From NCBI GenBank assembly GCA_016188575.1, contig JACPHN010000096.1:5579-69578 (forward strand): a stretch of 64,000 nt of DNA. The letters are read 5' to 3'. The notes beneath the pieces were generated by a model. That model was not told the origin of the DNA. It searched no databases and was given only the letters and a program-made list of their open reading frames with translations. A program made the translations under genes and the position numbers. The stretch is from Candidatus Schekmanbacteria bacterium. GTDB taxonomy: Bacteria; CSSED10-310; JACPHN01. Of the stretch, positions 43,024 to 52,056 are shown piece after piece. Each line of letters opens with the position of its first letter. Within the stretch, counting starts at the first letter, position 1.

Positions 43024-44187
43024 GTGAGAATCGCGATGATCACCCCCGGCTTCTCGTCGTCGCCCGCGGATTGGTGCATTCCCGCGGTGCGGACACTGGT
43101 GAAGGCGCTGGCGGCGGCGGGGCATGATGTGGAGGTGTTCGCGCTCCGCTACCCGGAGCCGGCGCGGCGATACGAGCTCGAGGGCGTAACCGTCACGGCC
43201 ATTGGGGGCGGCGCGGCGCGAGGTCGGCGGCGACTGGCGCTGCTCGGTCGCGGCGTGCGAGACGTCGTGGCGAGCGATCGCGCCCGCCGCTTCGACGTGC
43301 TCCATGCGCTCTGGGCCCACGAGCCGGCCATGGTGGCGCTGGCCGCCGGCAAGGTGCGGCGACTGCCGGTCGCCGTGTCATTGCTTGGAGGAGAGCTCGT
43401 GGGGCTGCGTGAGATCGGATACGGCGACCAGTTGGGCGCGGCGGGGCGCTGGATGGTGGCGGCGGCGATGCGCTCGGCTCCGCTCGTTACCTGCCCGTCG
43501 CGATACATGGAGGATCTGGCGCGCCCCTTCCGGGCGCCGTCGCGGCCGCTGGCCCGGATCCCGCTGCCCGTGGACACGTCGCTCTTTTCGGCGGTGAACC
43601 GCGGCGCAGGAGCGCGGCTCGCGGGGCATCCCGCGCTCCTGCATGTCGCCTCGCTCGTCCCGGTCAAGGATCAAGCCTTGCTTTTCGCCGCCTTTCGCCG
43701 GATTCTCGACGAGCTCGGCGAGGCTCGTCTCCACGTCGTCGGGGACGGGCCGCTGCGAGGGGAGCTGGAGGTGCTTGCGGGGCGGCTCGGGCTGCTGCCG
43801 GCCGTGGTTTTTCACGGCGCGAAAGCACACGACGCGTTGCCGGCCTACTATCGCGGCGCAGACCTGCTCCTCATGAGCTCGCGCCACGAGAGCCTGGGGA
43901 TGGTGGTTCTGGAAGCAGCGGCGTGCGGCTGCCCGGCGGTGGGGACGGCGGTGGGCGTGATCCCGGATGTGCCGAAATCGGCCGTTGGGGTTCCGGTCGG
44001 CGACGCGCACCTGCTGGCTTCGGCCGCGCTGGCGGTGCTTGGCAACCGGCAGCAACGCGAAGCCATGTCCGGCGAGGGTGTTGCGGTCGCCGGTGAGCTT
44101 TTTTCACCGCCCTGCGTTGCGGCTGCCGTTGCCCGCCTGTACGTGGCGCTGCGAAACGGGGCGTGGGCCGCCGCGGGTGGTTCGTAG
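43024..44187 (+). CDS. GT4-type glycosyltransferase, cluster 3' end
   Basis: 387 residues from a GTG at 43024. GT-B fold: GFSSSPADWCIPAVRTLVKA LAAAGHDVEVFALRYP in the acceptor domain; LLHVASLVPVKDQALLFAAF, ARLHVVGDGPLRGELEVLAG and LLLMSSRHESLGMVVLEAAA CGCPAVGT in the nucleotide-sugar domain, with both Glu of the E-x7-E pair. It closes the cluster that another GT4 enzyme opens, so the product probably carries at least two sugars or one sugar on a lipid or peptide. Followed by a repeat and a transposase relic. Confidence 0.92.
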   Translation: MRIAMITPGFSSSPADWCIPAVRTLVKALAAAGHDVEVFALRYPEPARRYELEGVTVTAIGGGAARGRRRLALLGRGVRDVVASDRARRFDVLHALWAHEPAMVALAAGKVRRLPVAVSLLGGELVGLREIGYGDQLGAAGRWMVAAAMRSAPLVTCPSRYMEDLARPFRAPSRPLARIPLPVDTSLFSAVNRGAGARLAGHPALLHVASLVPVKDQALLFAAFRRILDELGEARLHVVGDGPLRGELEVLAGRLGLLPAVVFHGAKAHDALPAYYRGADLLLMSSRHESLGMVVLEAAACGCPAVGTAVGVIPDVPKSAVGVPVGDAHLLASAALAVLGNRQQREAMSGEGVAVAGELFSPPCVAAAVARLYVALRNGAWAAAGGS

Positions 44188-44310
44188 CACCGGAAGCTCG
44201 GGGCGGGCGAGCCTGTCGCGTATCTGTTTGCCCCATCGGGGGCTCCTCTGAGTCGCCGAGCGCACTACGCCAGTGGATCCACCACGCGCTCGGCGTCGAG
44301 GCGAGAGCGT

Positions 44311-44413
44311 CCCGCTCCAGCCCTCCCCCCACTTGCGGGGGGAAGCTGAGGTGTGTGGTCTTCGTGATGCGCTTTCCGCTCAGCTTGCCGGCGACCTGGC
44401 GGTGGATTCAGGG
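44311..44413. repeat. Dispersed repeat, core and right arm
   Basis: CCCTCCCCCCACTTGCGGGG GGAAGCTGAGGTG core, then CGTGATGCGCTTTCCGCTCA GCTTGCCGGC and GGCGGTGGATTCAGGG. The arm matches 32764-32808 closely. It borders the transposase remnant that starts 8 bases later. Confidence 0.7.
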
Positions 44414-44420
44414 TGAGCAG

Positions 44421-44650
44421 TTACCCTGTCGAAACCATGCGGTCAGCTCTTTCCACGTCGATCCCGTTCAACATCCGCCGTAGAGTCGGCTCGCTCGGCG
44501 CGACGTAGCGTCGTCGTTCATCGTGAAACGGGCAATCCAAGCGTCGCAGGACCTCCTGACTGAGATCTTCCCCCCTCGGACGGATGACAACCTCCCGGAG
44601 CCGGGCCTCGGTTCCCCGTGCCCCGTCTTCTATCGTCGAGCGAATGGATG
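44421..44650 (-). pseudogene. Transposase remnant, ISAs1-like N-terminal part
   Basis: The minus-strand frame ending at the TAA (44421-44423) encodes EVLRRLDCPFHDERRRYVAP SEPTLRRMLNGIDVERADRM. This is the pattern of the N-terminal accessory region of ISAs1/H-repeat-type DDE transposases (xxGRYxAPSExTLRRxLxxID). The catalytic DDE domain is absent and no start or terminal repeats are seen. A fossil of an insertion sequence at the boundary between the radical SAM cluster and the defence region. Confidence 0.65.
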
Positions 44651-44678
44651 GAAGGGAACGGATTTAGGCTACATGGCA

Positions 44679-45221
44679 CTAGCCGAAGATTTCGGCCACG
44701 GGGCAGGAGAAACCGGGCATGACGGAGCCGCCATCGAGGGTCTCGGCCATACCGAGGACGCGAGGAACCTTGGCGAGCTCGTAGATGGTGACGGTGCGGG
44801 TGGCGGGATCGACGGTCCAGACGGCCTGGGAACCAGCGGCGATCCACTCGTTGGCCTTGTCACGGGCTTCGCGCGGGCTGTCGTCGGGCGAAACGACCTC
44901 GACGGCCAGGTCGGGGGCGAAGGGGAGGAAGCCGTCTTCGGGAAGGCCAACGAGTCTTTCCTGGCGAACGAACAGCACGTCTGGCGCGCGAACGCGGCCG
45001 TTGGGCAACTTGCAGCCGACCTCGCCGGTGCCAACCTCGCCCAAGCCGAGCCTTTCGCAATGCCGCTCAATGAGCTCGTAAAGGCGACCTTCTATGCGGC
45101 CATGTTTCCAACCGGTAGGGCTCATTTGGACAATTCTTCCGTCGATGAGCGCGGAGCGCCCGAGGCGGTGGGCGATGCGCTCGAACTCGTCGGCGGTGAT
45201 GAGGCGTTCTTGGATCGCCAA
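44679..45221 (-). CDS. Uma2-family (DUF820) PD-(D/E)xK-fold protein
   Basis: 180 residues. LITADEFERIAHRLGRSALI DGRIVQMSPTG, then RVRAPDVLFVRQERL, FAPDLAVEVVSPDDSPREAR DKANEWIAAGSQAVWTVDP matches Uma2/DUF820 proteins throughout. They have a restriction-endonuclease fold; the PDV and EVVSP.D...K elements are the putative metal-binding core. Biological role unproven; many copies occur in cyanobacteria, actinobacteria and deltaproteobacteria, often near mobile DNA. It is transcribed away from the BREX island. Confidence 0.92.
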   Translation of the reverse strand: MAIQERLITADEFERIAHRLGRSALIDGRIVQMSPTGWKHGRIEGRLYELIERHCERLGLGEVGTGEVGCKLPNGRVRAPDVLFVRQERLVGLPEDGFLPFAPDLAVEVVSPDDSPREARDKANEWIAAGSQAVWTVDPATRTVTIYELAKVPRVLGMAETLDGGSVMPGFSCPVAEIFG

Positions 45222-45308
45222 CGATCGGGTCTGTAACGGATGGTGGATTCAGGAGCCTGGAGCACCTGGCAGCCAGCGAGTGCCGGCGATATGCTACTAG
45301 CACTCGCC

Positions 45309-46472
45309 ATGGCAGTCACCCATACGAATCGCAAGGGCAAGATCTACACCCTTTGTCGGTCGCCGCGGGCGGCGCGCACCGGCAAGGTCCGGCACCACTT
45401 CGCGCTATCGAGCGACGAAGGCATCGCCTGCGATTTCATGCCGGAAGGCTTCGAGGTCAGCGAGAGCCCCAACGGCCTCATTTCGCTGGCGAAGGCCCGG
45501 CCGAAGCTCGTCCGCTCCGAAGAAGCACGGCTGGTCGACGAGCCGCTTGTCAAACACCCGCAGTCGCACCGGTTCCGCGTCCACGTGGCGGCCGATCGCA
45601 ACGAGATCCACGAGAGCACGGCCTCCGATCTCAACGGGCAGCTCACGGTGGTGCCGAATGCACGCCCCTCCTACGAACGGACCTATCACGCTCTCTTGAC
45701 TACGGCCGACCTCGGTGGTCTCTGGCAACTCGTCCGGCAGACGGGGGTCGCAGCGCAGTATCATCTCGAGGAGATGCGCCTCGAGCGAGACGAGGAAGGC
45801 TTTCCCTATCTCGTGTGCCGGCAGGAGACGCCCACCAAGGAGCGCGTCGGGTACGTCGCCATGTGGATTGGGGTCTTCGTCGACCCAAGATCGCTGCTTC
45901 CCGGCTATCACCACAGCGAGCTCTATGTCCCCTTCGTCGTCCTGCCGCGGCACTTCGACGAACGCCTGACCGGCGACCCTCGGGTTGCCGTCGGTCACGA
46001 AGTGCTGCACGTCAAGGACGTGGTTGCGCTCATCGAGCGAGATCCGAGCTACTTGCCCCGCATGCGTGAGCTCGCGATCAACAACCTCGAGGATCCCCGG
46101 CGGCTGGGCGACAGCGTCGAGTTCGAGGTGTTCAGGGTGTTCCATTTCGAGGCTCGTGCGCTGGCGACGGAGTACGCGATTGGCGAGAATACGATCCGGA
46201 TCCCGGTTCTGTTTCTCGTCATATCGTACCGCTGCGCGTCGCGACAGCAGTATCTCGAGCTGATGCTGGCCAACGCGGTCGTGAACCTGTGGGATGAGTA
46301 CGAGCGTAAGCTCGCCGACCGGACCGATGAGCTGCGCGGCCACTTCGATCGGGCGTTGGCCATGTTCGGGACAGACGTTTTCGGTGACCGCGTCACGCTC
46401 GCGCACATCGAGGAGCTCTGCCGCGGTTTCTGGCGGGAGCTCCCTGCCTACTTGGGGCGCGCACGGAAGTAG
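45309..46472 (+). CDS. Unknown protein upstream of BREX
   Basis: 387 residues; I chose the ATG at 45309 (MAVTHTNRKGKIYTLCRSPR) because its N-terminus matches a recurrent pattern, NRKGxxYYLxxxxTKTGKxxY, then PEGFEVSESPNGLISLAKAR, seen in otherwise uncharacterised bacterial proteins. The remainder is unassigned: VGYVAMWIGVFVDPRSLLPG, HFDERLTGDPRVAVGHEVLH, and VFHFEARALATEYAIGENTI. There are no membrane helices. It points the same way as the BREX operon but ends 467 bases before brxA, so it is probably a separate transcript. A role in defence is only a neighbourhood guess. Confidence 0.7.
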   Translation: MAVTHTNRKGKIYTLCRSPRAARTGKVRHHFALSSDEGIACDFMPEGFEVSESPNGLISLAKARPKLVRSEEARLVDEPLVKHPQSHRFRVHVAADRNEIHESTASDLNGQLTVVPNARPSYERTYHALLTTADLGGLWQLVRQTGVAAQYHLEEMRLERDEEGFPYLVCRQETPTKERVGYVAMWIGVFVDPRSLLPGYHHSELYVPFVVLPRHFDERLTGDPRVAVGHEVLHVKDVVALIERDPSYLPRMRELAINNLEDPRRLGDSVEFEVFRVFHFEARALATEYAIGENTIRIPVLFLVISYRCASRQQYLELMLANAVVNLWDEYERKLADRTDELRGHFDRALAMFGTDVFGDRVTLAHIEELCRGFWRELPAYLGRARK

Positions 46473-46939
46473 CGCCCCGCGAGCGGGTGAAGGTGGCATT
46501 CGGGCGCGGCATCGAGCACGAACCCTGTCGGAATTTCTGTCGAGAGGGGGCTACCGGGGCTTCTGCCGATCTCTCCGATCCGACGACCTCGCCCCGTCAC
46601 TTGAGGGCTGAGGCCTGCGGTGGTACTGTGTCGTGCCGGAGAGGGGAGTCGTTTCCGCGGAGTGCTTGGGGTTGACCACTTGTCCATGTGTCATTGTCCG
46701 AGTGTGAGGATTTGATTCTGAGAGGGGGACGCCAGGCGTCGGTGGGGAATGCCGCTAGCCACCTCGGTGGCGGCGGGGACTTCATCTACCGCCGGATCGA
46801 GAGACGGCGCGCCCCGCGAAGCGAATCAGTCGGCTGTAGAAGCTCAAGCTCCTCGCGGTGGATGACCAGGTCTATAGGGGCGGGTACTGCGGATCGATCC
46901 TCGGTGGATGATAACCAGCCCAAGCAGAAGAAGTAGCCC
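46473..46939. other. Gene-free stretch upstream of brxA
   Basis: About 470 bases with no convincing coding region; short frames on both strands have atypical composition. It must contain the BREX operon promoter, but I see no clear -35/-10 pair or operator. Confidence 0.5.
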
Positions 46940-47740
46940 ATGGTGAGCGAGTCTCGCCCGACCGACGAACCTGCGCTGCGGTTGCCTGGCCTCACGCCCA
47001 CCGCGCCGTACACGTCGAGGCTGTCGGCACGCTCCGCTCTCTACACGGAACTGCGGCTCCTGCTCGACGCGCGCGATCACGCCCTCTCCTCCGGCGAGTA
47101 CCGCTCGCTCGTCGTCGAGGAGAACTGCCTCGCACGCGGGTCTGTCTCAGCGCGGAAGAAGCTGTGGAAAGAGCTCCGTGGGCGGTACCGCCTTGATGCC
47201 GCAGACCCTCTGTTCGCAGCGTTTTGGCGGGAGTGGAGGCAAAGTGAAGCCGAGCCCGAGCGCGACATGACTGCCTACGTCCTGTTTGCATTGAACGACC
47301 GACTGGTCACCGACCTCGGCACCGAGTGGCTGTTCCCATTGCTGCGACGAGCGCCTGCCGAGGTGCGCGTCGGGGATGTGCGAGCGTATCTCGGGCGCGT
47401 CCGGCAGCACCCCGAGGTTGCCAGGTGGTCTGAAGAGACCACCTTGGCGGTGGCGCAGAAGTACTGCGCCAGCATCCGCGACTTCGGCATGGCGAGGGGC
47501 ACAATCCGGAAGGTTTCGGTACGCCCGGCACTTTACGGTAGTCCTGTTCGGTTGCTCGTTCGCGCGCTGCGCATGGTCGGAACGTCGCCCCTCGCACTCG
47601 TGCAGGCTCCGATTTTCCGGTTGCTCGGCGTGGACACGACCGAGGTCGTTGATGCGCTCGGTGAGCTGAACCGTACAGGCGCGCTCCTGTTCCGCATGCA
47701 GGGCGACGTTGTCGAGCTCGATCTGCCGGAGGCCGCCTGA
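46940..47740 (+). CDS. brxA: BREX protein BrxA (DUF1819)
   Basis: 266 residues, first gene of the BREX operon. The all-helical DUF1819 pattern is visible: YTSRLSARSALYTELRLLLD, VVEENCLARGSVSARKKLWK ELRGRYRLDAADPLFAAFWR EW, and ALNDRLVTDLGTEWLFPLLR. BrxA of other systems binds DNA and is needed for defence in some but not all hosts. The stop and the next start share one base (TGATG), so BrxB is translationally coupled. The ATG is weakly supported by AGAAG upstream. Confidence 0.88.
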   Translation: MVSESRPTDEPALRLPGLTPTAPYTSRLSARSALYTELRLLLDARDHALSSGEYRSLVVEENCLARGSVSARKKLWKELRGRYRLDAADPLFAAFWREWRQSEAEPERDMTAYVLFALNDRLVTDLGTEWLFPLLRRAPAEVRVGDVRAYLGRVRQHPEVARWSEETTLAVAQKYCASIRDFGMARGTIRKVSVRPALYGSPVRLLVRALRMVGTSPLALVQAPIFRLLGVDTTEVVDALGELNRTGALLFRMQGDVVELDLPEAA

Positions 47741-48279
47741 TGCAGCCGATGTTCGAGGCCCTGCTCGAGCTGCTGAAGGAGCCCGTGCGACTCGATCGGG
47801 GGGTCAAGACGGACAACTCGATCCTGCTCGTCTACCCCCCGGAGAAAGAGCTCGACTTCCGCGAGCAACTCGTCGACGGCTGCTTTCCCGCGCTCGAGGC
47901 GCAGGGGTCCCAGTTTCATGCGCTCGATCTGACCGGCTTCATGTTCGACGGGTTGAGCGACGATGCCGTCGCGTCCCTCCGGGAGGAGGAGCTCGACGAC
48001 TATCGGTGGATGTTGCAAGGGCTCTCCAAGCGCGTCGAGGCCTCGCTGAAAGCACACTTGAAGACGCTGGCAGGACAGCGGCCCGGTGGCAACGTCGTGG
48101 TCTACGGCACGGTCGCCTTGTATCCGCTGGTTCGCTTCGGCGAGGTTCTCCGTGACATGCGCGACCTTCATGCTCGGATCGCGGTGGCGTTTCCCGGCGA
48201 GGAACGCGGCGGTAGGCTGCACTTCATGAGCCAGCCTGACGGCGGCAACTACCTCGCCGTCAAGCTCTTCTGGCGGTGA
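47740..48279 (+). CDS. brxB: BREX protein BrxB (DUF1788)
   Basis: 179 residues. NSILLVYPPEKELDFREQLV is the typical DUF1788 opening (vfvYPP..E..fr..l), and MSQPDGGNYLAVKLFWR the typical end, in which BrxB proteins finish their core with an aromatic-rich strand. It is essential for most type I BREX systems, though its activity is unknown. Coupled to brxA by TGATG overlap and followed after 38 bases by brxC. Confidence 0.88.
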   Translation: MQPMFEALLELLKEPVRLDRGVKTDNSILLVYPPEKELDFREQLVDGCFPALEAQGSQFHALDLTGFMFDGLSDDAVASLREEELDDYRWMLQGLSKRVEASLKAHLKTLAGQRPGGNVVVYGTVALYPLVRFGEVLRDMRDLHARIAVAFPGEERGGRLHFMSQPDGGNYLAVKLFWR

Positions 48280-48317
48280 CCCTTGCCCAGGACGAACGAG
48301 ACCCGGAGAACGCAACG

Positions 48318-51300
48318 ATGACTACCGTTCGAGACCTCATCCAGCGTGACATCGGCGTGAAAGTCGAGGGCGTGGTCAAGGTCTTCGACCATGCTGCGCT
48401 CGCCACCGAAATGCGGGAGTACGTCGTCACCGACAAGATCGAGGATGAGCTCAAGCGCATCTTCGATAGCTTCACGCGGGTCAGCGAGACGCTGCGCCGC
48501 GGCGGACCCGCGCGAGACGTCATGGGTATCTGGGTATCGGGCTTCTTCGGCTCCGGCAAGTCGCACTTCGCCAAGGTCCTCGGCCACATATTTCAGAACA
48601 CGCAGCTCGGCGACGACGGGACGGAACGCTGCATCGACGCGTTCGTCAAGCACCTCTCCGACACGGCACGCGGATGCGACATTCGCCTGCGCCTCGGCGA
48701 GATCAAGCTGAACACCGAGACGCGCGTGGTCTTCTTCGAGATCAAGAGCCGCCAGCCTTACGGCAGACCCGAGTCCGCCGGCGAGATCATCCTCTCCGAG
48801 TTTTACCGGTTCATCGGCTACTCCGAGAACCTCTACGTCGCAGCGCTCGAGCGGGGTCTCGAGCGCCGCGGTCTGCTCGGCAAGCTCGAGGCCGAGTTCG
48901 AGAAGCAGTTCGGAGTCCCTTGGCGCAACGCGGCCGGACGTGACGACACTTCGACCGTCCGAAGCCGCCTCGCCGCGGTTCTCCCGGCCGTGGCTCCGGC
49001 CGATTACCCGGACCAGAAGGCTGCGACCCAGGGGCTCAAGGACGCGTTTCATCTGAGCTGGCTCACGCCGGAGAAGATCGCGGACGAGCTCGTCGCGTGG
49101 GTGGACGCGCAGAAGCCGACCGGCGGCAAGGCCGCCCACCTGGTCTTCGTGGTCGACGAGATGGGCACCTTCATCGGCGATTCCAACGACCGAATCAGCG
49201 AGCTCAACAGTCTGGCCGAGATGATCGGCAACAAGGGCAAGGGCAAGGTCTGGCTCATCGTGACCAGCCAGCAGGATCTGGAGAAGGTGGTCGACCGCAC
49301 AAACTTCCAGCCGGCGCTCGTCGGCCGTCTCAACGCCCGCTTCGAGCTGAAGCCGCACCTCATCTCCGACGAGATCAACAAGGTCGTCTCGGAGCGCATC
49401 CTGAAGAAGAGGCCAGCGCTCGAAAACATCCTCCGCGAGCTCTACAGGATGCATGAAGGTCCGATCGCCCAGCTTGCCGACCTGAAGGCCAGTCGCCACC
49501 TCGGCGCGCTGAACGAGCGCGCCTTCATCGACGCATATCCGCTCCTCCCGCACCAGATCCGGCTCGCTCAAGACATCTTCGAAGCGCTCTCGGGTTTCCG
49601 CATCTCCGGCGGCGTCCGTTCCATGATCTCGGTCGTCATGGAGACGCTCCAGGACGTCGCGGGCGAGGATGTCGGCGTCCTTGTCGGTTTTGATCAGATC
49701 TTCGACGCTGTCGAAAACGACCTCCTGTCTCAGGAGTACCTGGGGGCCTCCGGCGTGCGGGCGATCTACGAATCCGACGAACGGGTGCCTGGCACGCCCA
49801 TCGCGCCCGCGCGCGTGCTGAAGGTCCTCTGGCTGCTGCAGCGGGTCACGTGGGTTCCTCGCGTTCCGGAGACGATCGCCAAGCTGCTCGTGCGCGACCT
49901 GGTCACCGACGTGCCCGCGCTCCGCGAGATGGTGGAGAAAACCCTCGCTGCCATCCAGGCCGCCGGGTACGTCTCTCGTGACGAGGCGACGGGTGAGTGG
50001 AAGTTCCTCAATGAGCGCGAGCGGTCCATCGAGCAGGCGATCCAGGAGATGGTGCGCCCGGGAGGGCCGCGCAGCATCAGCCTGGCCGCCGTACGGCGGA
50101 CCTCCCAGCAGATGGGCAAGGAGGACCTCCTCACCAAGAAGAGGCTGGCCAACTTCGCGGTTGCATACGGCGCGACGAGGGTGCCGTTCGGCTATGGGGT
50201 TCGTGTCGACGGGGAGGCCGTCGATACGGGGCCGGAGCTTGAAGTCCAGTTCATCTCACCGCTCGCTCCAGGCAGGTCCAGTGAGATCGAGGAGGTCCGG
50301 CGCCAGAACCAGGCGGGCGGCGTGAAGGGGCGCACCGTGTGGTGGGTCGCGGAGGCGCCCAAGGCGCTGGAGGCCCGGCTCAAACGCTACGAGGCCCTGG
50401 TCAAGGTCACGGGCGACAAGCGGTTCGTGGACGACACATCGAGCGACACTCAGGACGCGCTGTCCGAAAAGCGCAAGGAGCGCGACGAGCTCCGGGGCGC
50501 CCTCGTGCGCGACATCGAGCGGGCATTCCAGCGGGGGACGGTCTTCTACGGCGGCCAGGAGATCGACCTCGAAGGCGGGTCCGACTTGAAGGAGCCCGTC
50601 GCGAAGGCGCTCACGGCGGTGATCCCAAACGTGTACCCGCGCTTCGCGATCGCCGACAAGCCTTTCGACTTCGCCAAGCAGCTCAAGGCAGTTCTGAACC
50701 CGGCGACCTCGAACCTCTCTGCTGTCGCGCCCGACCTGGACCTGTTCGACACGCAGGGTAGCCTTCAACGCGACGCCGCGCTCGTCGGCCAGGTCCTCGA
50801 GGTGCTGCGCGACATCGAGGACGAGGGCGTCGAGCCGGCCGGCGCTGCCCTCCTCGACGCCAAGGAGGCCAAGGGGTTCAAGGGCTTCTGTCGCGCTCCG
50901 TTCGGCTGGCCGGACGAGCTCGTTCGTCTGGTCCTCGCCGCCTGCTTCCGTGCCGGGGCGATTTATCTCGAGCGCCAGTCCGGCGCCGGCCCCGCGCCGG
51001 TCTACGATTACAAGGGCAGCGATGACTACTTCGCGAAGGTCAACACCTTCAAGAAGATCCTCCTTCGCGTCGCCGAGACGAGCCTCTCCATCGAGCAGAT
51101 CAAGCAGGCAAGCAAGGCGCTGATCGGCCTGGGCGTGAACGGCATCCCCGAATCGGGCAACGCTATCGCTGGCGCGGTCCGCGAGCTCGGCGCCGTCCTG
51201 AAGATCGGGTTCGATGAGGCGAGGCTGCGCTCCCAACAGGGCTTGCCCATGCCAGATGCCGTGCTCGGCGCCGAGGCGGTCCTCGCTGGACCGACGACGG

Positions 51301-52049
51301 CCTCGGACCCGACTGTGTGCGTCACCTCATTCCTGAAGGTCGCAGCGCAGTGGAAAGCACTGAGCGACGGGCTGAAGGAGCTGCGCACCTTCCTCGATGC
51401 GAACCGGCACAAGGACTTCGAGCTCTCGCGGAAGCTCGACGAGCTGGCGGCGAACCACCCGCTGCCCGAATCCCATGCAAAGGCGAACGCGCTCGACCAG
51501 GCGCGCAGGGACATGGCGGCCATCGCGGCCGCGAAGGAGGTCATCGGCCGCTGGCCCGACTACCGCAACGCCTTCGAGAAGGCGTTCGCCGCGTACCGCG
51601 ATGCCTACGTGGCGGCGCACGAGGATGTTCGCGTGCAGGCCGAGGCTACCGTGAGCGCCGTCTGGAGCGGCGCGGCGTGCGCCAACGCACCGGCGGACCA
51701 GCGCGACACCGTCGTTGACCGGGTCTTCGGCCCGGGGCGGGTCTGTCACTACGCTCCCCTCTCGGTGTCGTCCGTCCCTAGCCTGCTCGACGCGGCCGGC
51801 CGGCGAAGCCTGACGTCGCTCGCCCAGGCGTTGGTCGCCCTGCCTGGCTACCGTGCCCAGGTCGAGGCCGAGCTCCGCGAGCTCGTCGCCCCGCCGCCGC
51901 CCCCGGACGAGCAAGTTTACGAGTGGCGTCCCGCGGACCTGATGGGCCGCCGCTTCAAGACCGAGGGCGAGGTCGACGACGCGCTGGGCGCGATCGCCGA
52001 CGAGCTGAAGACGCGGATCCGCAAGGGCTTCACGGTGGTCGTGAAGTGA
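48318..52049 (+). CDS. brxC: BREX ATPase BrxC (PglY family)
   Basis: 1243 residues from the ATG at 48318, which has GGAGA 8 bases upstream; a GTG at 48276 overlapping brxB is the alternative. TVRDLIQRDIGVKVEGVVKV then a Walker A of GFFGSGKSHFAKVLGH (about 74-89). HLVFVVDEMGTFIGD supplies the Walker B-type DE, and WLIVTSQQDLEKVVDR follows as in DUF499/PglY ATPases. The long C-terminal half is helical (LSRKLDELAANHPLPESHAK type). BrxC is required for both methylation and phage exclusion. Full length and apparently intact. Confidence 0.93.
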   Translation: MTTVRDLIQRDIGVKVEGVVKVFDHAALATEMREYVVTDKIEDELKRIFDSFTRVSETLRRGGPARDVMGIWVSGFFGSGKSHFAKVLGHIFQNTQLGDDGTERCIDAFVKHLSDTARGCDIRLRLGEIKLNTETRVVFFEIKSRQPYGRPESAGEIILSEFYRFIGYSENLYVAALERGLERRGLLGKLEAEFEKQFGVPWRNAAGRDDTSTVRSRLAAVLPAVAPADYPDQKAATQGLKDAFHLSWLTPEKIADELVAWVDAQKPTGGKAAHLVFVVDEMGTFIGDSNDRISELNSLAEMIGNKGKGKVWLIVTSQQDLEKVVDRTNFQPALVGRLNARFELKPHLISDEINKVVSERILKKRPALENILRELYRMHEGPIAQLADLKASRHLGALNERAFIDAYPLLPHQIRLAQDIFEALSGFRISGGVRSMISVVMETLQDVAGEDVGVLVGFDQIFDAVENDLLSQEYLGASGVRAIYESDERVPGTPIAPARVLKVLWLLQRVTWVPRVPETIAKLLVRDLVTDVPALREMVEKTLAAIQAAGYVSRDEATGEWKFLNERERSIEQAIQEMVRPGGPRSISLAAVRRTSQQMGKEDLLTKKRLANFAVAYGATRVPFGYGVRVDGEAVDTGPELEVQFISPLAPGRSSEIEEVRRQNQAGGVKGRTVWWVAEAPKALEARLKRYEALVKVTGDKRFVDDTSSDTQDALSEKRKERDELRGALVRDIERAFQRGTVFYGGQEIDLEGGSDLKEPVAKALTAVIPNVYPRFAIADKPFDFAKQLKAVLNPATSNLSAVAPDLDLFDTQGSLQRDAALVGQVLEVLRDIEDEGVEPAGAALLDAKEAKGFKGFCRAPFGWPDELVRLVLAACFRAGAIYLERQSGAGPAPVYDYKGSDDYFAKVNTFKKILLRVAETSLSIEQIKQASKALIGLGVNGIPESGNAIAGAVRELGAVLKIGFDEARLRSQQGLPMPDAVLGAEAVLAGPTTASDPTVCVTSFLKVAAQWKALSDGLKELRTFLDANRHKDFELSRKLDELAANHPLPESHAKANALDQARRDMAAIAAAKEVIGRWPDYRNAFEKAFAAYRDAYVAAHEDVRVQAEATVSAVWSGAACANAPADQRDTVVDRVFGPGRVCHYAPLSVSSVPSLLDAAGRRSLTSLAQALVALPGYRAQVEAELRELVAPPPPPDEQVYEWRPADLMGRRFKTEGEVDDALGAIADELKTRIRKGFTVVVK

Positions 52050-52056
52050 ACGGAGA

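Noticed and set aside
46688-46936. 82-codon plus-strand frame just before brxA
   Set aside because: Ser/Arg-rich, no family pattern and no ribosome-binding site; more likely leader DNA of the BREX operon.
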